NCBI GenBank assembly: GCA_937907025.1
Contig: CALESJ010000009.1
Coordinates: 1-17,955 of the forward strand
Length of the DNA: 17,955 nucleotides
Direction of reading: 5' to 3'
Source: an uncultured Faecalibacterium sp.
Lineage (GTDB): Bacteria > Bacillota > Clostridia > Oscillospirales > Ruminococcaceae
Positions 1-6,830 of the stretch are shown piece after piece. Under the pieces are notes generated by a model. It ran no database searches. It had not been told where the DNA came from and worked only from the letters and a program-made list of their open reading frames with translations. The translations under genes were made by a program, and so were the position numbers. How positions within the stretch are numbered: the stretch's first letter is position 1; every line of letters begins with the position of its first letter.

Positions 1-34
1 GGATTGTGCTTTTCCTTTCCGCTTTTATTTACAT

Positions 35-193
35 CTAATTAGCCATAACCTGCTTGATCCCCTGGGATTTGGAGGCAGGGTTGTCCTGGCCGTAACCTTC
101 CAGAAGGTTGATGCCGCCCCACACGCACAAGCCGCCGCCCAGGGTGATCACCAGAGTCTGCAATACGTCGATAGCGTTAGTGAAAAAATCCAT
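35..193 (-). CDS. Maff2 family small membrane protein, short form
   Basis: A 52-residue protein starting MDFFTNAIDVLQTLV. It has one hydrophobic segment (about residues 9-31, with GGGLCVWGGINLLEGYG) followed by the family-typical stretch DNPASKSQGIKQVM. This matches the Maff2 family, small membrane proteins encoded next to virD4 in clostridial conjugative elements and presumed to be TrbC/VirB2-like parts of the secretion channel. A ribosome site (AAAGGAAA) lies 8 bases before the ATG. From memory, family members continue past this point with a second hydrophobic segment; here a TAG stops translation right after QVMAN, so the C-terminal half is missing. It lies 30 bp downstream of virD4, in the same transcription unit. 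Confidence 0.75.
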   Translation of the reverse strand: MDFFTNAIDVLQTLVITLGGGLCVWGGINLLEGYGQDNPASKSQGIKQVMAN

Positions 194-223
194 AAATCAT
201 ATTTCCTTTCGTTTGTAGAATTG

Positions 224-1570
224 TTATTGAAGGTCCGTTACGGTCAATTCGTACATTTCGAAAGGCTCATCCGGCTTTACGATGGCCGGTTTGCGTTTCA
301 TGTACCGTTCCATATCAAAGAGATATTTCTTGTCGGCGTCGGCGGTGTACTTGTAGTTGGGGTGCTTGGTCAGGTCGTACTTGTCCGATAGGAAGGGACG
401 CACGCCCCGCAGCATGAAGATACACTTGCCTCCGTCCATCACAGCCAATTCGTCCTGGGTCATCAACTCCTTTCCCAATTTTTGATAGGTTAGGCCGTGA
501 GAAACCTGGCTGCCCCGGTTCTCGGATTGATTGAAGCTGTCGATGGTTTCCTTGCCCAGCAGCTCCGAGATCTCCTTCAGGGTGGATTTCTCCTTGCCTC
601 CCAAAAACAAGGTGCTGTCGCAGTTACCCACGATGGTATCCGCCGCGTCCTTGTAGATGGTCTTTAACTGGCTTTGGCTCTGCAAAATAATCGAAGCCGA
701 GATCTCCCGGCTCCGGATGGTGGCAATTAACCGGTCAAAGTTTGGTATCTGCCCGATGTTGGCGAACTCATCCAAGAGGCACCGCACATGGACCGGCAGG
801 CGGCCGCCGTAGAAGTCGTCCGCCTTGTCGCACAACAGGTTGAAAAGCTGAGAGTACATGAGCGCCGCCACAAAATTGAAAGTGCTGTCCGTATCCGAGA
901 GGATGACGAACAGCGCCGATTTGCGGTCGCCCAGGGTGTCCAGCTCCAGCTCGTCCTCCGCCATGAGGTCCCGCAGCTCCTGGATGTCAAAGGGAGAAAG
1001 GCGGGCGCCGCAAGAAATCAGGATGGATTTCAGAGTTTTGCCCGCGGCCATTTTGAATTTGCGGTACTGCTTCACGGCGAAGTGGTCCGGGTGCTCCTTT
1101 TCCAGCTTGGCGAACAGGATGTCCACCGGGCTTTGGAACTCCTCGTCATCCTCTCTGGCCTCGCTGGCATTGATGAGGTCCAACAGGGTGATGAAGTTGC
1201 GCTCCTCTGGCTCCGCCTCGTACCAGATGTACCCGATGAGGGCGGAATAGTACAGGCGCTCGGCCTTCACCCAGAAATCTTCACTGGACTTTTCGCCCTC
1301 GCCCTTGGTGTTGAGGATCAGGGCGTTCACCAGCTTCAAAATATCCTTCTCGCTGCGGATGTACGCCAATGGGTTATACCTCATGGATTTTTTGAAATTT
1401 ATCAAATTCAGGCTTTTGATGCGGTAGCCCTTGCGGTCCAGCAGGGCACCCACCTCGTTCAGGATGGTGCCCTTCGGAAGCATTTCGTCAAGACAGAATG
1501 TGCATTTATTTGAAAATTCTTTGTGACCGCTGGAAAAGCCTGTGGCGATAGGACTTTTCAAGTGTTTCAT
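224..1570 (-). CDS. virD4: VirD4/TraG-like coupling protein, N-terminally truncated and fused
   Basis: A 448-residue protein of the VirD4/TraG coupling ATPase family, which links the relaxase-DNA complex to the type IV secretion channel at the membrane. From residue 32 (PKGTILNEVG) onward it matches the clostridial ICE form: FWVKAERLYYSALIGYIWYE at about 99-118, Walker B LLDEFANIG at 265-273, and a downstream LQSQSQLKTIY motif. Intact members are usually around 600 residues and begin with transmembrane helices and a Walker A loop; both are absent. Residues 1-31 (including CTFCLDEM) do not look like this family and probably come from the start of a different small gene. Its ATG overlaps the tnpW stop (ATGA). 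Likely inactive as an ATPase because the nucleotide-binding loop is lost. Confidence 0.85.
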   Translation of the reverse strand: MKHLKSPIATGFSSGHKEFSNKCTFCLDEMLPKGTILNEVGALLDRKGYRIKSLNLINFKKSMRYNPLAYIRSEKDILKLVNALILNTKGEGEKSSEDFWVKAERLYYSALIGYIWYEAEPEERNFITLLDLINASEAREDDEEFQSPVDILFAKLEKEHPDHFAVKQYRKFKMAAGKTLKSILISCGARLSPFDIQELRDLMAEDELELDTLGDRKSALFVILSDTDSTFNFVAALMYSQLFNLLCDKADDFYGGRLPVHVRCLLDEFANIGQIPNFDRLIATIRSREISASIILQSQSQLKTIYKDAADTIVGNCDSTLFLGGKEKSTLKEISELLGKETIDSFNQSENRGSQVSHGLTYQKLGKELMTQDELAVMDGGKCIFMLRGVRPFLSDKYDLTKHPNYKYTADADKKYLFDMERYMKRKPAIVKPDEPFEMYELTVTDLQ

Positions 1571-1749
1571 GCTCCGTTTCGGATGTCATTTTTGATTAAA
1601 CGCAGCAACTTATCCTCCATCGTTTCCTTGCTTGTTTGGCTAAAATGGATGCACACCTTGTAGGTTGTCTTGCCAATTTTTCTCACCATGGTTGCGGGTG
1701 TGTGCTCCGCTGTCTGTACTGCTTTCGCTTTGGCTGTTGCCTGTTCCAT
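1567..1749 (-). CDS. TnpW family transposon-encoded protein
   Basis: A 60-residue basic protein, MEQATAKAKAVQ... with the core RKIGKTTYKVCIHFSQTSKE followed by TMEDKLLRLIKND. This pattern fits the TnpW family, short proteins of unknown function found in clostridial conjugative transposons. The start is fixed by a near-perfect ribosome site (AGGAGGT, 1757-1763) 7 bases before the ATG; the reading frame extends 20 codons further upstream but without a ribosome site. The stop codon overlaps the ATG of the truncated virD4. It lies after virE in the element's operon order, behind a terminator-like hairpin. Confidence 0.75.
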   Translation of the reverse strand: MEQATAKAKAVQTAEHTPATMVRKIGKTTYKVCIHFSQTSKETMEDKLLRLIKNDIRNGA

Positions 1750-1765
1750 GTGCGACACCTCCTGT

Positions 1766-1842
1766 AAAAAAGCCCGACAAAGGAAAGGCTGACAACGAAG
1801 TCCTGACAACGGACATCAGAAAACCTTAAAACTCTGTCGGGC
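1766..1842 (-). terminator. Terminator-like hairpin directly before the tnpW ribosome site
   Basis: On the minus strand GCCCGACA (1842-1835) pairs perfectly with TGTCGGGC (1779-1772) across a 55-nt loop, and the right arm runs straight into six T's (1771-1766). The tnpW ribosome site follows 2 bases later. It could end the virE transcript or act as an attenuator for tnpW/virD4. The large loop makes it weaker than a classic terminator. Confidence 0.5.
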
Positions 1843-1883
1843 AGATGCTCTATTTTCTTTTTCTTCTTTTTTTATAAAAGTCG

Positions 1884-1987
1884 GTTGTCATGGTTGTCAG
1901 TAGAGAGAAAACGCCCGTCAAATCAGGGGTTTTCAGACTTTCGCCCGACAACCAGACCGACAACCGGCTCGACAACAAAACGGCAAC
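1884..1987. repeat. GACAAC/GTTGTC repeat cluster (iteron-like)
   Basis: In the 251-bp gap between virE and tnpW, GACAAC occurs on the plus strand at 1947, 1959 and 1971, an exact 12-bp spacing, followed by GGCAAC at 1982. The inverse GTTGTC occurs at 1884 and 1893, and two further GACAAC copies lie at 1791 and 1805. There is no open frame here. Such phased short repeats next to a primase/VirE pair resemble binding sites for a replication or partition protein; the function is inferred only. Confidence 0.45.
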
Positions 1988-2000
1988 CGGCACTGATTTT

Positions 2001-3359
2001 TTACTTTAGCCACTCAGGGGGAAGTTCCAGCTGCTCCACTTCCTCCGGCGTTAATTCCTGAAAATCTCCGCCTCCGTTGTCGGGCTGGATGCGCTCCCAG
2101 CCTTTCTGCCGCCCATAAGGGCTGCGAAAGTACCGGGGATTGGAAAATGCCCTCCAGCCGGTCACGCTGTTGTTCATAATGTCGTTGATCTCCCGGATTT
2201 CCCATTGCTTCGGCTCGTCAAAGCTGTGTCCCAGGGCTTCCCGGAACAGCTGCTTGGAGCAGACTATATTATCCGAACACTTTTCCAGATACTCGATGAT
2301 CTGCCCGGCTTTGGTATCCTCCGGCATGAAGTCACGCTGGTGGACTTTCAGATACTCGTTCATTGCCGGACTGAACCTGAGCTTGAAGTTTCCGATGCGG
2401 TAAATCTCCATTGCTTCTGCCCAGACCTGTTTGAGATACTCCCTTGCTGCCGGTTCATCGTCCAGAATGTGGATTTCTGCCAGCTCTGGATGTACCATGA
2501 CCGGCACAAAACGGCGGTTGCCGGTGCGGTCAAGGGGCAGGAAGTCCAGCGTGTTGGAAGTGCCGCAGAACACACACTGCCGTTTTCGGTCAGCCGGGTG
2601 GGTTTCGTATGGCACTTTATAGGTTTCCTTCTGGCGGCTGAGAAAGGATTTGATTTCCTCAATGCTCTTGGCATTGGCGGTGGCAATCATCTCCGACATC
2701 TCAATCAGCCAGTGTCCCTGCATCTTGCGGTACACATTTTCATCGTCCAGCTTTTTCAGGTCATCGGAAAACCAGTCATCCTGAACTGCCAACAATCGAA
2801 AGAACGAGGATTTTCCGGCTCCCTGACCGCCCACCAGACAGAGCATGATTTCAAATTTACAGCCTGGACGGAACGCCCGTGAGATTGCTCCCAACAGAAA
2901 CAGTCGCATGGCTTCACAGGTATAATCATCGGCATCAGCTCCCAGAAACCGGTGCAGACAATAGCGGATGCGCTCCGTACCATCCCACTGCAAGGCATTG
3001 AGAAAATCCTGGACAGGGTGATAGCGGTTTTCGTTGGCAATCACCATCACGGCATCCTGTATCTTTTTCTCGATGGTCAGTCCATAGTTTTCCTCAAAAT
3101 ACAAGAGCAGATATTTGATGTCCACATCGGTCAGGGTCGGGCTGTCCCGATACCAGCCGAGGGGCTTCACAATATCCACTCGTTCTGTCAGCAGATTTTT
3201 TCGGATAGCTCCTTTCAGCAGAGGGTCAAGCTGAAACACCCGTTTATAGTTGGATGCGGCATTGGATACCTTACCTTTCTCGGTCTGTTCCAGGCTGCTT
3301 CTGACCTGTTCCACGGTGCAGAGTTCCGTCTGCTGTCCATTCTGCAATTCGCTGCTCAA
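2001..3359 (-). CDS. VirE-like (virulence-associated E) P-loop ATPase
   Basis: A 452-residue protein of the virulence-associated E family (PF05272), a P-loop NTPase of plasmids, phages and ICEs thought to act with a primase in element replication. Walker A GGQGAGKS is at 177-184, followed by DWFSDDLKKLDDENVYRKMQ and HWLIEMSEM (Walker B region) and a GTSNTLDFLPLDRTGNRRF segment with the arginine-finger-type RTGNRR. Size is normal for the ICE-borne form. Translation starts at a TTG with the ribosome site AGAGGTG about 7 bases ahead; the next in-frame Met is near residue 105, too deep to be the start. The first 89 bases overlap the end of the CHC2 primase gene, suggesting translational coupling. 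Confidence 0.88.
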   Translation of the reverse strand: MSSELQNGQQTELCTVEQVRSSLEQTEKGKVSNAASNYKRVFQLDPLLKGAIRKNLLTERVDIVKPLGWYRDSPTLTDVDIKYLLLYFEENYGLTIEKKIQDAVMVIANENRYHPVQDFLNALQWDGTERIRYCLHRFLGADADDYTCEAMRLFLLGAISRAFRPGCKFEIMLCLVGGQGAGKSSFFRLLAVQDDWFSDDLKKLDDENVYRKMQGHWLIEMSEMIATANAKSIEEIKSFLSRQKETYKVPYETHPADRKRQCVFCGTSNTLDFLPLDRTGNRRFVPVMVHPELAEIHILDDEPAAREYLKQVWAEAMEIYRIGNFKLRFSPAMNEYLKVHQRDFMPEDTKAGQIIEYLEKCSDNIVCSKQLFREALGHSFDEPKQWEIREINDIMNNSVTGWRAFSNPRYFRSPYGRQKGWERIQPDNGGGDFQELTPEEVEQLELPPEWLK

Positions 3360-3909
3360 GATTCATCACCTCTTTTCCTTGCTGTGCTACAAGCTCCCGG
3401 CGTTCTTCCGGCGATCCGTCCAGAAAACTATCCAGCAGATACTCTGTGTAGGTTTTTCTTTGCAGGGCTTCCACAAAGAGCGGATGCAGGTCATCCTCCG
3501 GCGTTTGCGGGGCATACTGCTGTTCCCATTTCTGGAGAAGGTGGAAGTATTCGCATAAGACCATGTAGCAGTGCATTTCTTCCTGCCTGTATTTCTGCTC
3601 CGGGGTAGGTTCCCTGATATGGGGTTTGACGGTCGGCTTCTGCCTGTTGTCATAGGCAATCCCTAAATCATCAGCCAGCTTGATGGCTGCTTCCTTGCTG
3701 GGCATCTGAAACAGCCGGGAAACAAAATCCACTGCATCCCCGTCAGCCTGACAGCCAAAGCAGTGAAAACGCCTGTCCAGTTTCATGCTGGGGTTTTTGT
3801 CATTGTGAAAAGGGCAGACCGCCATACCGTTTCTGCTGACAGGGATGCCGTACAGTTCCGCTGCTTGTCTGGTGGTCACATTCTGTTTGACCGCTTCAAA
3901 TACATTCAA
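3271..3909 (-). CDS. CHC2 zinc-finger DNA primase-like protein
   Basis: A 212-residue protein with a DnaG-type CHC2 zinc finger near the N-terminus: C32, H35, C50 and C53 within CPFHND...FHCFGCQADGDAVDF. It lacks a TOPRIM catalytic domain, so it probably binds DNA or primes together with the VirE ATPase encoded just downstream. The start is taken as the TTG at 3909 (giving MNVFEAVKQ, the usual family beginning), which lies 5 bases behind a strong ribosome site (GGAGGTG). An upstream in-frame ATG at 3939 lies inside the leader hairpin module and has no ribosome site. The C-terminal half is charged and not recognised. Confidence 0.82.
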   Translation of the reverse strand: MNVFEAVKQNVTTRQAAELYGIPVSRNGMAVCPFHNDKNPSMKLDRRFHCFGCQADGDAVDFVSRLFQMPSKEAAIKLADDLGIAYDNRQKPTVKPHIREPTPEQKYRQEEMHCYMVLCEYFHLLQKWEQQYAPQTPEDDLHPLFVEALQRKTYTEYLLDSFLDGSPEERRELVAQQGKEVMNLEQRIAEWTADGTLHRGTGQKQPGTDRER

Positions 3910-3922
3910 AACATCACCTCCG

Positions 3923-3963
3923 GGCAAAACAAAAGACACCCGATTTCTTTTAAAAATCAGATG
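3923..3963 (-). terminator. Hairpin plus T-rich tract between relaxase and primase (module A)
   Basis: Two bases after the relaxase stop, CATCTGATTT (3963-3954) pairs with AAATCGGGTG (3946-3937) with G-U wobbles, followed on the minus strand by TCTTTTGTTTTGCC and then the primase ribosome site. The same tract follows hairpins at 5568-5605 and 6178-6215. It may work as a leaky terminator or attenuator that sets relative expression within the operon. Confidence 0.5.
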
Positions 3964-3965
3964 CC

Positions 3966-5552
3966 TTACAGTTCCATATTCTGTTTTTTCTCCTGCCGGT
4001 GCTGCTCGTCCTTTTTTCTGGATTCATCCCGATAATCCTGAATCTGTTCGGTGACAGAGTGCTTCGGCTCCGGCTTCTTTTTGACCTCTGCCTGTTCCGG
4101 GGTAAGCGCCTTGCTGACCCAGTAACGGATTTCTTTCAGTGGCTTCAATTCCTCCTGTACTGCCGCCAGCTGCCCGGTATATTCTGCGTGAGAAGTTTGC
4201 AGCTGTTCATACTCCGCTTGCAGGGCTTCCAGATCAACATTCAAGCCAACACCATGCTTTTTCAAAAAGCGGTACGCCTTGTTGTATGCGTCCAGCTCGT
4301 CCCGGTGGCTTTCTGCATAAACGGACTGCACCGTTTTCCAGCCGATTCTCACATACTTGTCATGGATAGCTTTATGCTGCTGACAATCGGCAACGGCGTT
4401 CTGGATGCCGGTAATCACTTTCATGCGGCTCTCGGCTTTCTTCATGCCGGTGCTGATGCTGCCGGATTTCTGTTTCACTTCCTCCAGCACACTGTCCAGC
4501 TGCTCCAGCGTAAAAATCTCATGGTCTTTCAGATAATTGGTGGCGTTGACAAAGGACTGTAAATCTTTCGTTGCACCTTTTTGCTGACCGTATCTTGACC
4601 AGTCCCGGCGTTCTGCCTTTCTCAGATTGAGATAATCCCGCAGAAGATTGATAAGGTCGGGAGATGCGTTTTCCGGCTTCTTCTCTGCCAGCAGCTCTTT
4701 CCGGGCTTCCAGAATATCGCTGATCCAGTCACGCAGATTCTGAATGGTGCTGCGGATCACGCTCATCATGCGGTTAGCGGCTTTGATGTCCCGGTTCAGG
4801 TTGCCGATATTGGTCTGGATGCCACGGCGTTCCATCTGGGTGACAGCTGCTCCCATGTGGACGGTGGGGATGATGTCCAGCCCCTGTTTTTCATACGAAC
4901 GGAGATCGACACGGACAGGGCTGTTCACCATTTCCAGATAACGGTTCTGCACTGTTTCCCAGCCGGTGCGCCACTCCTGCCCATGATACTGCTCATTCCA
5001 GTCAACGGTGTCCTCCTTATGGCTTTTCCAATTCCCGGATGGAAGCCGGATACGCTCGCCGTTCTCGTCAAGGTCATAAACTTTTCTGGCTTTGGGAAGC
5101 CATTTTCCACGCTCGTCCATTGCTCGCATGGTCAGCATCACATGACAATGGGGATTGTGTCCCGGTGGCTTGGGGTCATGGATGGCAAAATCAACAATCA
5201 TGCCTTTGGAAACAAAAAACTGGTTGCAGTAGTCCTGCACCATCTGGAGATACAGTTCCTCCGGCACTTCTCTGGGCAGTGCCAGCACAAACCGTCTGGC
5301 AAGCTGGGAGTTCCACTGGTTTTCAACGGCTTCCACTGCGTTCCAGAGCTGTTCCCGGTCGGCATATTCCGGCGGGGCATGGGACGGCAACATGATTTCC
5401 GTGTAGACCACGCCTTCTTTTTTTCGGTAGTTTTTGTGCTTCTGGTCATACTCGGAAAACAGATTCTCGCCGCTCTGGTAGGCAGCTCCGGCAACAGCTG
5501 ACTGCCGTTTACTTCGCTTCGTGATTTTGATTTCAAAATGAGGGTTTGCCAC
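3966..5552 (-). CDS. mobL: MobA/MobL family relaxase (MobQ type)
   Basis: A 528-residue conjugative relaxase that would nick oriT and pilot the transferred strand. The N-terminus ANPHFEIKITKRSKRQSAV and AGAAYQSGENL are typical of the MobA/MobL domain, and the metal-binding histidine motif is visible as HDPKPPGHNPHCHVMLTM (H125, H132, H135, H137). The C-terminal half (about residue 250 on) is rich in charged, coiled-coil-like sequence and ends with a basic tail. The start is a GTG at 5552, which gives the standard MANPHFEIK beginning and has AAAGGAGATG about 6 bases ahead; an ATG 13 codons upstream lies in the hairpin leader. The likely oriT lies just upstream. Confidence 0.9.
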   Translation of the reverse strand: MANPHFEIKITKRSKRQSAVAGAAYQSGENLFSEYDQKHKNYRKKEGVVYTEIMLPSHAPPEYADREQLWNAVEAVENQWNSQLARRFVLALPREVPEELYLQMVQDYCNQFFVSKGMIVDFAIHDPKPPGHNPHCHVMLTMRAMDERGKWLPKARKVYDLDENGERIRLPSGNWKSHKEDTVDWNEQYHGQEWRTGWETVQNRYLEMVNSPVRVDLRSYEKQGLDIIPTVHMGAAVTQMERRGIQTNIGNLNRDIKAANRMMSVIRSTIQNLRDWISDILEARKELLAEKKPENASPDLINLLRDYLNLRKAERRDWSRYGQQKGATKDLQSFVNATNYLKDHEIFTLEQLDSVLEEVKQKSGSISTGMKKAESRMKVITGIQNAVADCQQHKAIHDKYVRIGWKTVQSVYAESHRDELDAYNKAYRFLKKHGVGLNVDLEALQAEYEQLQTSHAEYTGQLAAVQEELKPLKEIRYWVSKALTPEQAEVKKKPEPKHSVTEQIQDYRDESRKKDEQHRQEKKQNMEL

Positions 5553-5567
5553 TTCATCATCTCCTTT

Positions 5568-5605
5568 GGCAAAACAAAAGACCGTCTGCAAAGCTGCAAG
5601 CGGTC
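5568..5605 (-). terminator. Hairpin plus T-rich tract before the relaxase (module B)
   Basis: On the minus strand GACCGCTTGC (5605-5596) can pair with GCAGACGGTC (5589-5580) with one wobble and one mismatch, then CTTTTGTTTTGCC runs into the AAAGGAG of the relaxase gene. Tract and placement match the modules before the primase and before the DUF3847 gene. Confidence 0.5.
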
Positions 5606-5832
5606 AGGTCATCGGGTTCTATTCCTGTTGTTCGGAAATTCCTGTCCGGCAGGGATTTTCGGACAGCAGGGGGCAAAGGGGTAGCTGGCTTTAGCCAGCG
5701 CAGGGGAAGTGCAGCTTCCACTGGATGATTGGAGCAGAGGGTTTATCCTGTGCGTAAATCATCAGCTCCCTGCAAGGGGCTTTCGGCAGAACGCAATGCA
5801 CCACCTTTAGGCGGTGTATAATTGCGCCCTTG
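5606..5832 (-). other. oriT: Probable oriT region with three hairpins
   Basis: The 227 bp between the DUF3847 gene and the relaxase contain no credible gene but three inverted repeats: CACCACC/GGCGGTG at 5799-5816 (loop TTTA), GCTGGCT/AGCCAGC at 5684-5699 (2-nt loop), and CTGTCCG/CGGACAG at 5642-5666. A stem-loop followed by an unpaired GCATTGCGTTCTG-type segment, directly upstream of a MobQ relaxase, is the usual layout of an origin of transfer. The nick site cannot be assigned from sequence alone. Confidence 0.55.
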
Positions 5833-6150
5833 TTAAAACAAGGGGTTCTCGCTGCCGTCCGTTGTCAGCCTTTTTCTCCGCTCCTCAATGAGTGTGTCCA
5901 ACTTCTTTTGGGCGGCTTCACCGTGAAAGAGGAAGGTCAGAAGTTCCATCACATCGTCATCGGTCAGCAGAGTAGGCTCACGCAGAAACTTCTCCAGCAT
6001 CCCGGCACGAGTGCAAAGCCGGTGGGTTCTCTCGCTCCGTGTCAGGCGTTTCCGTTCATGCTCCAGCTGCTTCTCCCTGTGCTGGGCGGCAATCAGCTTT
6101 TTCTCGGCTGCGGTTTTCTGACGGTTCAGCTTTTCCAGTTTTTCATTCAT
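5833..6150 (-). CDS. DUF3847 domain protein (mobilisation accessory)
   Basis: A 105-residue, very charged, mostly helical protein: MNEKLEKLNRQKTAAEKKLI with heptad-like spacing through about residue 40, then a compact segment FLREPTLLTDDDVMELLTFLF and a basic tail. It fits the DUF3847 family, small proteins regularly encoded just upstream of MobA/MobL relaxases in clostridial ICEs. A role as relaxosome accessory or oriT-binding protein is inferred from position. The ribosome site AAAGGAG lies 10 bases before the ATG. The preceding intergenic stretch carries hairpin module C. Confidence 0.72.
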   Translation of the reverse strand: MNEKLEKLNRQKTAAEKKLIAAQHREKQLEHERKRLTRSERTHRLCTRAGMLEKFLREPTLLTDDDVMELLTFLFHGEAAQKKLDTLIEERRKRLTTDGSENPLF

Positions 6151-6177
6151 GGGGGTCAGGCTCCTTTCTGAATAATG

Positions 6178-6215
6178 GGCAAAACAAAAGCGACCAACTT
6201 TTTACGGTTGATCGC
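6178..6215 (-). terminator. Hairpin plus T-rich tract before the DUF3847 gene (module C)
   Basis: GCGATCAAC (6215-6207) pairs with GTTGGTCGC (6198-6190) with one wobble, an 8-nt loop and then TTTTGTTTTGCC on the minus strand. It is the best-formed of the three repeated modules and sits right after the cargo gene end, so it may terminate that gene as well as lead into the mobilisation operon. Confidence 0.6.
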
Positions 6216-6242
6216 CTTTGGCTTGGTCACTATTTTATGTTT

Positions 6243-6830
6243 TTAAGATGAAAATTCATCCGCTAAATGATTGCTTAACTCGGACAATGACTTGATTAGC
6301 CCCAGATTACTATATTCAAAATTCTGCGTTAGACTGTCCCACTGCATAAATCCAAGACAATGTTCATGACTCTCTCCGTCAACTATGGTCTGAATATCAG
6401 AAATATGGGTTTCAGTAGAAAGAATATGCGCTAAGCGTGGACTTGCCCCATTATCAATATTAACCAGCAAACCATATTTTGCGCCTGAAACCAAGCAGTA
6501 TCCAACAAGTTGTGACCATTCTTTAAGCCCTGCACTGTTCATCAGCTTGACTTCAAGAATTAAAATCTCAAATTGCGTTCCATCAGTAATCAAAGCAAAA
6601 ATATCAAGGTTTAGCGGGGGCACTCGATTCGCAAAATTTTTAACGCAGGTACATTTATCTGGATGTTCGGAAATAATTCTTTGCAAATTGGTTTTCAGTT
6701 CGCCGATACCCCAAAAAACACTGAGTTCTTTGTGGCGTTTCGCTCTGAAATTACTTTTAAGCTGAGCTTCTATAAAAGTTTGGATTTCTGGATAATACGA
6801 AACTTCATTTCGGCTGCGTTTACCGGGCAT
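6243..6830 (-). CDS. Putative PD-(D/E)XK nuclease-fold protein (ICE cargo)
   Basis: A 195-residue protein I do not recognise by name. Its middle shows a restriction-endonuclease-like signature: NLDIFAL with D76, then FEILILEVKLMN with E93 and K95 (ExK), then WSQLVGYC with Q107 in a helix. This D...ExK...Q order is typical of PD-(D/E)XK nucleases. The start at 6830 has a strong ribosome site (GAGGAGG) 9 bases ahead, better than the upstream ATG at 6878, which has none. It overlaps the stop of a short upstream ORF. Composition is visibly more AT-rich than the flanking mobilisation genes, and it sits where ICEs carry accessory cargo. A defence role (anti-phage or anti-plasmid) is plausible but inferred. 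Confidence 0.6.
   Translation of the reverse strand: MPGKRSRNEVSYYPEIQTFIEAQLKSNFRAKRHKELSVFWGIGELKTNLQRIISEHPDKCTCVKNFANRVPPLNLDIFALITDGTQFEILILEVKLMNSAGLKEWSQLVGYCLVSGAKYGLLVNIDNGASPRLAHILSTETHISDIQTIVDGESHEHCLGFMQWDSLTQNFEYSNLGLIKSLSELSNHLADEFSS

Noticed and set aside
788..1513. 241-codon plus-strand open frame
   Set aside because: It lies fully antisense to virD4, with a composition typical of a shadow frame and no ribosome site.
4857..5501. 214-codon plus-strand open frame
   Set aside because: Antisense to the relaxase, whose histidine motif and family N-terminus are clear.
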